This document shows positions 57,831-64,000 of a DNA stretch of 64,000 bases, piece by piece. The notes below the pieces were generated by a model. It saw only the letters and a program-made list of their open reading frames with translations. It was not told the origin of the DNA and did no database searches. Location: NCBI GenBank assembly GCA_016648135.1, contig JADDOH010024906.1, positions 82,800-146,799 of the forward strand. The letters run 5' to 3'. Each line of letters opens with the position of its first letter. The stretch's first letter is position 1. The translations under genes were made by a program, and so were the position numbers. This DNA is from Agrypnia vestita (taxonomy: Eukaryota > Arthropoda > Insecta > Trichoptera > Phryganeidae).

Positions 57831-58990
57831 AAAATGTCCACTAAAGGTATACTTAACTGAACAGAGGTCAATGCGAAATGAAACAGGATAATTTGTTTTT
57901 TAAACAGTGTGAAATAAATATTCATAATTTTAAACAAATATATAAATTAAACAAATCAATCATTTAAACGTGATAAAAATATTATAATTATGATAAACAA
58001 AAACAAAAAAATTAGGAATGAAACAAAATAACTTCGTTTACCGTCGTTTGCAGACAAAAAGGTGGAAATAGAAAAATAAAATAAAACACATATGTTTGGA
58101 ATAAAATAAAATAAACTGTAATATCAGGATCCCGGGATAAATTCATTACACATGATGAAAGGATGATCAGAAAGAGGAATTTAGAATGGGGCCTAGTAAA
58201 ATTCTGAAAATTGAAAATAAATATATTCTGATTGTCCGGGTTTTTCTCTACGCCTGAATACTAGGCAGTTGTTCAGAAATCTAGAATCTAGTCTAGATTT
58301 ATTTACTACACTGTTATAAATTTCGTAATAATTTCAGTTCTTGTCAAGCCATTACGTAGAAAGCATTTGAAGAAGATTGCATGTCGTTGGCAAAACTTAG
58401 TTTTATTTAACACTATCATAATACATTTATTGTTGTTTTATTTGGGTAGCACGACAATGATTTACGACAGTTATGTAAAAAGGGTTACGTAGGAAATATT
58501 AAAGTATGCCTAGTCGTCTGACATCGAGTTCTCAGTTTACACAGTGTTTCCTTTATTTTACAAGAAAAAGTAAAATATTAAATATTAATAAAAATAACGC
58601 GAATTTATTATTTTTTTATATAAACTAAGAAAATAGAATTTTTATGGATATGTGAGAATCCCATACAAAAGGCTAGATGGAATAAATTTTTACAACCAAT
58701 AAACTAATAAAAAATCACGTCTTTTTCCTTCGTCCTTTTTCCCTTATCCTAGTCGCAGAGGATGGAATGTCTCACCATTCTGTCCTGGTACACATTCTAT
58801 AATCCAGTGGTCTGTAATAATATTTTAATAGAACGATTTTTTCAATTTAGAAACAGATTTTTGGGCGGCGCACTGCGCGGATCCACCAAGTTTTGTCGCG
58901 CAGATTGTCCGCGCAGTGTGTTTGGTAAGCGCATATTGTATAAAATAATGTTGCGGCGTTGATTGGCGTAGTGTGGCACCGGCCTTAAAT
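57831..58990. other. No gene recognised
   Basis: AT-rich. An inverted repeat CACTGCGCGGA (58871-58881) / TCCGCGCAGTG (58908-58918) in a GC-rich patch looks like a short MITE core. Confidence 0.3.
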
Positions 58991-59382
58991 CGACTGCCGG
59001 AACGAACGAGGCAGTAACTCAAATAAATAGATTTAACAGGGGGACACTTTTAAGTTTCGAACCGGATTTCTAATTCTGTTTTGAATCTTCTTTTCTTTTG
59101 TGTGTGTAGGTAATAATAAGACGATCTTACTAATAATTGAGATATTTTATTATAGCAGTAAGTTAAATTAAAACAGTAACTTAAGTTATTTCATTATTAC
59201 ATGGAAGAAAAATGGTTAACTGATTTACTAGTTTTGTAAAATTCATATTTTTATCTGTTAAATATTGCATTTGAGATACTGCTATCTTTACTGTAGGTAG
59301 GCAATCATGGCCTAAACCTAAAAATGGTACTAACTCAAATACCTAAAATATTGAGTTACTGCCTCGTTCCTTGAGGCAGTCG
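58991..59382. mobile_element. 392-bp MITE with AAAT target duplication
   Basis: Termini CGACTGCC...AACGAGGCAGTAACTCAA and TTGAGTTACTGCCTCGTT...GGCAGTCG are inverted over about 33 bp with a small mismatch block. AAAT flanks both ends (58987-58990, 59383-59386). The interior is AT-rich and non-coding. Superfamily unknown. Confidence 0.75.
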
Positions 59383-59386
59383 AAAT

Positions 59387-60214
59387 GTCTTGACGTTCCG
59401 AGTATAAAACAAATATGTTAATTTGAAAACAATAGAACAAGCAATAGAACTACGACATATAACACGAGAGGCACTAAAATAAAAATTAAGAATATCCAAT
59501 GGTTAACACAACTTTTTGTAAAAAAGGTCATACTTATTTTGCATTAAGTTCCACAACATCCTTCTTCAACCTTGAAAAATATTGAAATATTGAAATATTT
59601 ATATTGAAATATTAAACATCGTGGCCAAATACTTAGTTAAAAATATAGAGTTCTAGATACCTATGACACGGCCTTTGCAGATCTCGATATTTTATATTTA
59701 AGTTTTGAGCAATTTACAAAATTTCTTACGTATAAACTCGCGCGATGAAGTTTTCTTCCCACACATGTGAACACACACACGAACACATAAAAACGCGCAA
59801 ATACACACACTCACACAAATTCACTATTTGACATATTGTTTTTCTTATTTTTTATCGATCTTGGTATATATTCCATTACATTACTACAGTTCGTTCAAAT
59901 CTATTCCAGCCTCACTCATATGAAAATATACATTTTAAACTAAGTTAAGTTGAGAAGATGAAAGGAGGAAATAAATGTAAAATTTAAAATCAACACATCA
60001 ATTTAATTACCGTTTAAAAAAATATATGTATATTTTCTGAAACGTATTTTATTTGTCATTTTTTTCTTTCTTAATATATCTATACAGGGTCAACTTATCA
60101 TATATACATAAATATATTACCTGCACATTACTTACACGGGTTTAACCTCTTTTCTTTCTTTCTATCTCTGTCTCTCATTTCGGCCGCAAAACATCCAATA
60201 TAGTAATTCCGTTG
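59387..60214. other. No gene recognised
   Basis: AT-rich; a loose ACAC-rich tract lies at about 59758-59825. Confidence 0.3.
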
Positions 60215-60378
60215 TCTGTCCGTTTGTTCGCTCGTCTGTCTGTCCTAACTTCGTGTAAGGTACGTAATTTAGTTTGAATTCACGGCTAAAAAAAAACAAT
60301 TAAACGGCTGGAGACGGGGCTTGAACCCCGGGCCAGCAAACCCGAACCAGCCGCTTAAGGCATGTTGCTACCACCATA
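60215..60378 (-). mobile_element. SINE family C, copy 2
   Basis: Minus strand: TGGTGGTAGCAACATGCC, GCGGCTGGTTCGGG, B-box-like GGGGTTCAAGCCCCG, TCTCCAGCCGTTTAATTG, TTTTTTTTTAGCCGTGAATT and a distal GGACAGACAGACGAGCG. Better preserved than 44840-44990. Confidence 0.65.
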
Positions 60379-61930
60379 AAAAAAGGTACAATAAATATAC
60401 ACTAGGGCTTCGCAAAGTCGCGAACGAATATTCCGTCATATTTGACGGGTTTCAGCTAGGTATAGCAAGCAAAGCTTATTTAAGCATGCTTTAAAAACTT
60501 TTTTTATCTAGTTTCGATTATATATTAATTCCATTGAGTAAGACAAACTGGTTAAAATGAACGGAAAAGATTTTAAATTGTTTTCACGATGCCGACACAT
60601 ATTTTCTTAATTCACTCTCATCCTTTCCAAGAACTTTCCTTTCTTGTCCACGTTTTTGTGCTATAAATATTTCGAAAAAAGGTTCTTACCCTTTTCATAT
60701 ATTTGTCTTCCTCTTAATCCTCCCGGCCCCACGGCGCCCATTTTGTCGATATTTGTAAAAATATTACTTGTTATTTTTTTAATAACCCGTCCAAAAAGAT
60801 TATTTTTGAGTTATGACTTCTAAAGTAGGCAATATTTATTAACAACTAAATGGATTGGTTGTCTGATTATATGGGAGTTATATGTTATTGATGTTTTTTT
60901 CTAAATAATAACTAGCAAGAGATAATTAAAAAAAAGTTTTCGTAATACGATACTACCTTACTTAAACAATTGACGTGAATATAATAATATAATATTTCGC
61001 AACCCTAGTATAAAAATAATTTTTCGCTACAATTTTATCGTATATTATAGTCCATTTTCCAATCTATACCTATAAAAACTCAATGTCCGTATATTCACTA
61101 TACAACTATACACCCTTTGACCGATGTGAAACAAATTTTGCAAATATATCCTTGCCGATAACATAGGTGACATTTACCCAATCTTTATCTTTACCCCAAT
61201 CCTTATCACTGATATATTTTCTATACAAAATCTATACCGTTTGACAGATCTGACCCACATTTTTCTTACTTATTCTTTAGGACCCGACGGAAAACGTAGG
61301 CCACATTTCCCCTCCCCCTTTACCCCACCACCATTTCTGATATATTCTCCATACAAATCCAAAGCATTTAAGAAATCTGCATACGTATTCCTTATGATCC
61401 GGCCGGTAATATAGTCATTAAATGTAAATGTAAATGTAAAGAGAACTCCGCATTCATTTTAATACAATTAATTTTTAAATTACATAAAGGTGAAAAAAAT
61501 TACGTAAGATTAAAGTTACGTAAATGTATATGAAACGAGTTACTTACGTAACCCGGAGTATAGCTAACTGCATGTAATAATTCGACACAACGGTATTTTT
61601 AACTAGTAGCTAACTATCAGTAGTAGAGTACTTGCTGAGCGTGCTTGTGATGCTGGGATCAATATTTTGCTCTTCCAAAATCTTTTTTATTTAAAAACAA
61701 TAATGCGCTTGGTATTGATTTTGGTACCTCGCCCAGTGAAGATGAAAATAAAACACGAAATAAAGGTGAGAGTAAAATAAAAAAAATTCGTGTCAAATTT
61801 TACTTAACGAAAATATTAAACGTTAAAACGTGGCTTAAATAATATTTTAAAAGCTTAACAACATTAAATTTGTTAAAACACTATGTACACGCGGAGTCAG
61901 AACACGAACTTGGGGAATGCCGTAGGATGG
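60379..61930. other. No gene recognised
   Basis: AT-rich; a short (TAAATG)n lies at 61416-61440. Confidence 0.3.
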
Positions 61931-64000
61931 GTTGTGATGGTCGACATAGAGATAGATTTAATAAATTTAGAAAATCTTAAAATAATAATATTCAAAAAGC
62001 CAAGTATGGACATCAAAAATATATTTCTTCTGGTTTGAATCGTTTAAAAGTAAAAGCCTGATATATTTCTTCTCAAGATTCCATGTATTACAAGAGGCTA
62101 ACAAAATATTGAATATTCGGCTATACAAGTAATATTTCTTAGGTTTTTTTATTATACCATAGATATAATTCTGTGTTAAATTAATATTGTTTGCCAATCC
62201 TAATAGACTCGACCTTGTGAGTAGGTGCGAACGAGCCTTTATTATTTATGAAACGGAACAGCAAGTCTCGCGTGTAGCGAGTGCTTTACTCTTATTTTAA
62301 CGAAACGGACCAATCACAGGCACGCGTTACCTTTCGACGGGTTGAGCCGGAGGCGACCGTCCTGATGACTGAATCCGGCCAATGGCGAGCGCCGGCGGTG
62401 AGGTCATCGCGCATAGGATGAGTCACTGCACTAGCGTGGATTTCAGAGGTATGGTGAAATCATTACTATAAAAGGAGCGAACACGATATACTCAGCCCCT
62501 TCAGTTCGAGACCAGACTTGCGAGCGGGAGCGCTGCCCAACAGACTACCGACGGAGCCCTGAGTTCCAGAACAGCATTTGCGGACGGAGTTGCTGCCCGG
62601 ACGTATGGAGGAATCTACCATTCATCAGTACCAGAGAGGATCATACCGCCACTGTGTAACAGCTAAGGAACACATTTATATTATCTATCGATTAATTATT
62701 TTCACTATTGAAATGTATTTATTTTGGGAAGATTTAAAATCGGAGCAATAATGTATAATTAATATCACGATTTCTTGTGTGATCTTGGCTCAATTCGTAC
62801 GGGAATATCTCCCAAACGAATATATTTTGATGCATTGGGATTTTCATACCATTTGTATTAACAATTGATTTTACGGAGCTCTATAAGCAGTGCTTAATAG
62901 ATTCATAATAATTGTCGACGCGTTATGTATTGCATAACCAGATATCAATCCAAATCGTACGAGAAATTCTTCCGAACGAATATATTTTAAAGTATGTGGA
63001 TTTTCAAACTATTTTTACTAATAATTGAATACACGTAATTCTATAAGAAATGCTTAGTAGCCTTAGAATAATTGTGTTGCGTAAGTATTGCGCAATCCGG
63101 TCTTCAGCCAAGTCTTTATGATTTGAGTACCTCGGTACATCTGGCTTAACAAGTAGCTTCAGAACGACGAGTAACGGACAGAATGGGGAGATCTAACTGA
63201 AATTGGAGTTTTCTGGTTTACGAACGTTGAGCTAGGTGAGGTTGTGGATGACGCTTCGTGTCATAAGCCTGGAATTCGCGCAAGCCCCTGTGAGGTACTC
63301 TTAAAAGCGGGACCTCCCTTGTTGATCGGAGTGGCCACTAGACTCGACCTTCGCGCCTCATCCTGCTCAAAAACAGCGTGAACCAACGTCGTGAATTCTC
63401 TGACTTTGGAAGGATTTTCATGCCTGAATGCTATGAAATCTCAATAGAAAACGTTAACTTCTATGTCATCCTCTGTAAAAAGGACAGAGCTAGAATCAGT
63501 ATAAAAATCATTCACTCATATGGAGTAGCTGGGATATTATAAATATGTTACTAACACCCTAACATTTGACCAAAGTAAATGTTGCAAGATGCAGAATCGT
63601 GGGACGCCATTCTGAAAAGGCATAATGAGATTGCACAATAATTTGTAACATCGCTGACTATGCCCGCAAAGGAGGCTAATGTCGTCATCCATTCGTACCA
63701 AAAGAGTACATGATTCTTCAAACACCGGCCTAAAAGAAAGGCGCCTCAAGACAACACACCTCATCAGAAACACGTACCAAAAGAGTACGGCCTTCTCAAT
63801 TATAAGCCTAAAAGAAGGGCGTCACGGGATCACATCTCGTAAAGAAGAGATAGAGTCTCGGGATGCAGTAAGTTCCTGAGGAACAAGGGGGGCCGTTTAG
63901 TCACTTAGGAAGTCGGCCACCGGGTTTAGGCGGGCGCGGGGCCTCTACCCCTCTCAGCAGAGATGCTGAGGGTTTAAAAAACCAAAATTATCATTCAAAG
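61931..64000 (+). mobile_element. Dispersed element D, copy 2, cut by window end
   Basis: Collinear with 4735-7088 but without the 290-bp insertion. Same 5' start, promoter block, 160-bp duplication (62791 and 62951), GTACCAAAAGAGTAC pair and 3' hairpin CTCAGCA-GAGA-TGCTGAG. It continues to the last base, so the true 3' end is outside. Confidence 0.7.
62310..62503 (+). promoter_or_regulatory. Pol II-type promoter in element D copy 2
   Basis: CCAAT at 62310-62314 and 62379-62383, AP-1-type TGAGTCA (62419-62425), TATAAAAG (62467-62474) and TTCAGTT with A at 62503. One CCAAT box of copy 1 is lost here. Confidence 0.5.

Noticed and set aside
4735..64000. Copies of element D as the two LTRs of one giant retroelement
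   Set aside because: 57 kb apart with unrelated older repeats between and no retroviral genes.

Overview
This is an AT-rich stretch of an animal genome, most likely an arthropod and plausibly an insect. That reading rests on canonical spliceosomal sites, a C2H2 zinc-finger remnant, tRNA-derived SINEs, C-terminal pieces of LINE reverse transcriptases, mariner and PIF/Harbinger-like debris, and hammerhead-like motifs of the kind known from Penelope-like retroelements. I see no intact protein-coding gene of ordinary length. Most of the window is intergenic or intronic repeat-derived DNA, and the long uninterrupted ORFs are few and mostly shadows of repeats.

Layout. 0-4 kb: a mariner/pogo-type end, a GC-rich island with a decayed zinc-finger 5' exon, LINE fragments, then a two-exon zinc-finger pseudogene with a frameshift in the first finger, followed by a large palindrome. 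4.7-7.1 kb: first copy of a >2 kb dispersed element carrying a CCAAT/AP-1/TATA promoter; a second copy in the same orientation starts at 61.9 kb and runs off the window end. 9.5-15 kb: short tandem repeats, a candidate 5' exon, and a DNA transposon-like element whose inverted second copy lies at 45.2 kb. 15-24 kb: LINE 3' ends, hammerhead-like motifs, SINE copies. 24-25 kb: a 15-unit, 70-bp tandem array. 25-34 kb: a cluster of LINE C-terminal remnants. 34-40 kb: SINEs, hammerhead-like motifs, a palindrome, a decayed conserved coding motif running into a 340-bp AAG/GAG microsatellite. 43-50 kb: inverted-repeat MITEs, SINEs and LINE pieces. 50-57 kb: candidate exons, a palindrome holding the best-preserved hammerhead motif, a mariner transposase remnant and two well-bounded MITEs. 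57-62 kb: another hammerhead-like repeat, a MITE and a SINE.

The most interesting signal is a set of about nine hammerhead-ribozyme-like motifs (core CUGANGA ... GAAA, a 1-2 bp helix III, short helix I). Helix I sequences differ between copies while pairing is kept, and most are followed after about 25-30 nt by a shared AGTGGTT-like box. Three of them sit inside near-perfect palindromes. These fit Penelope-like element terminal repeats, but no Penelope reverse transcriptase was recognised here, so the assignment is an inference.
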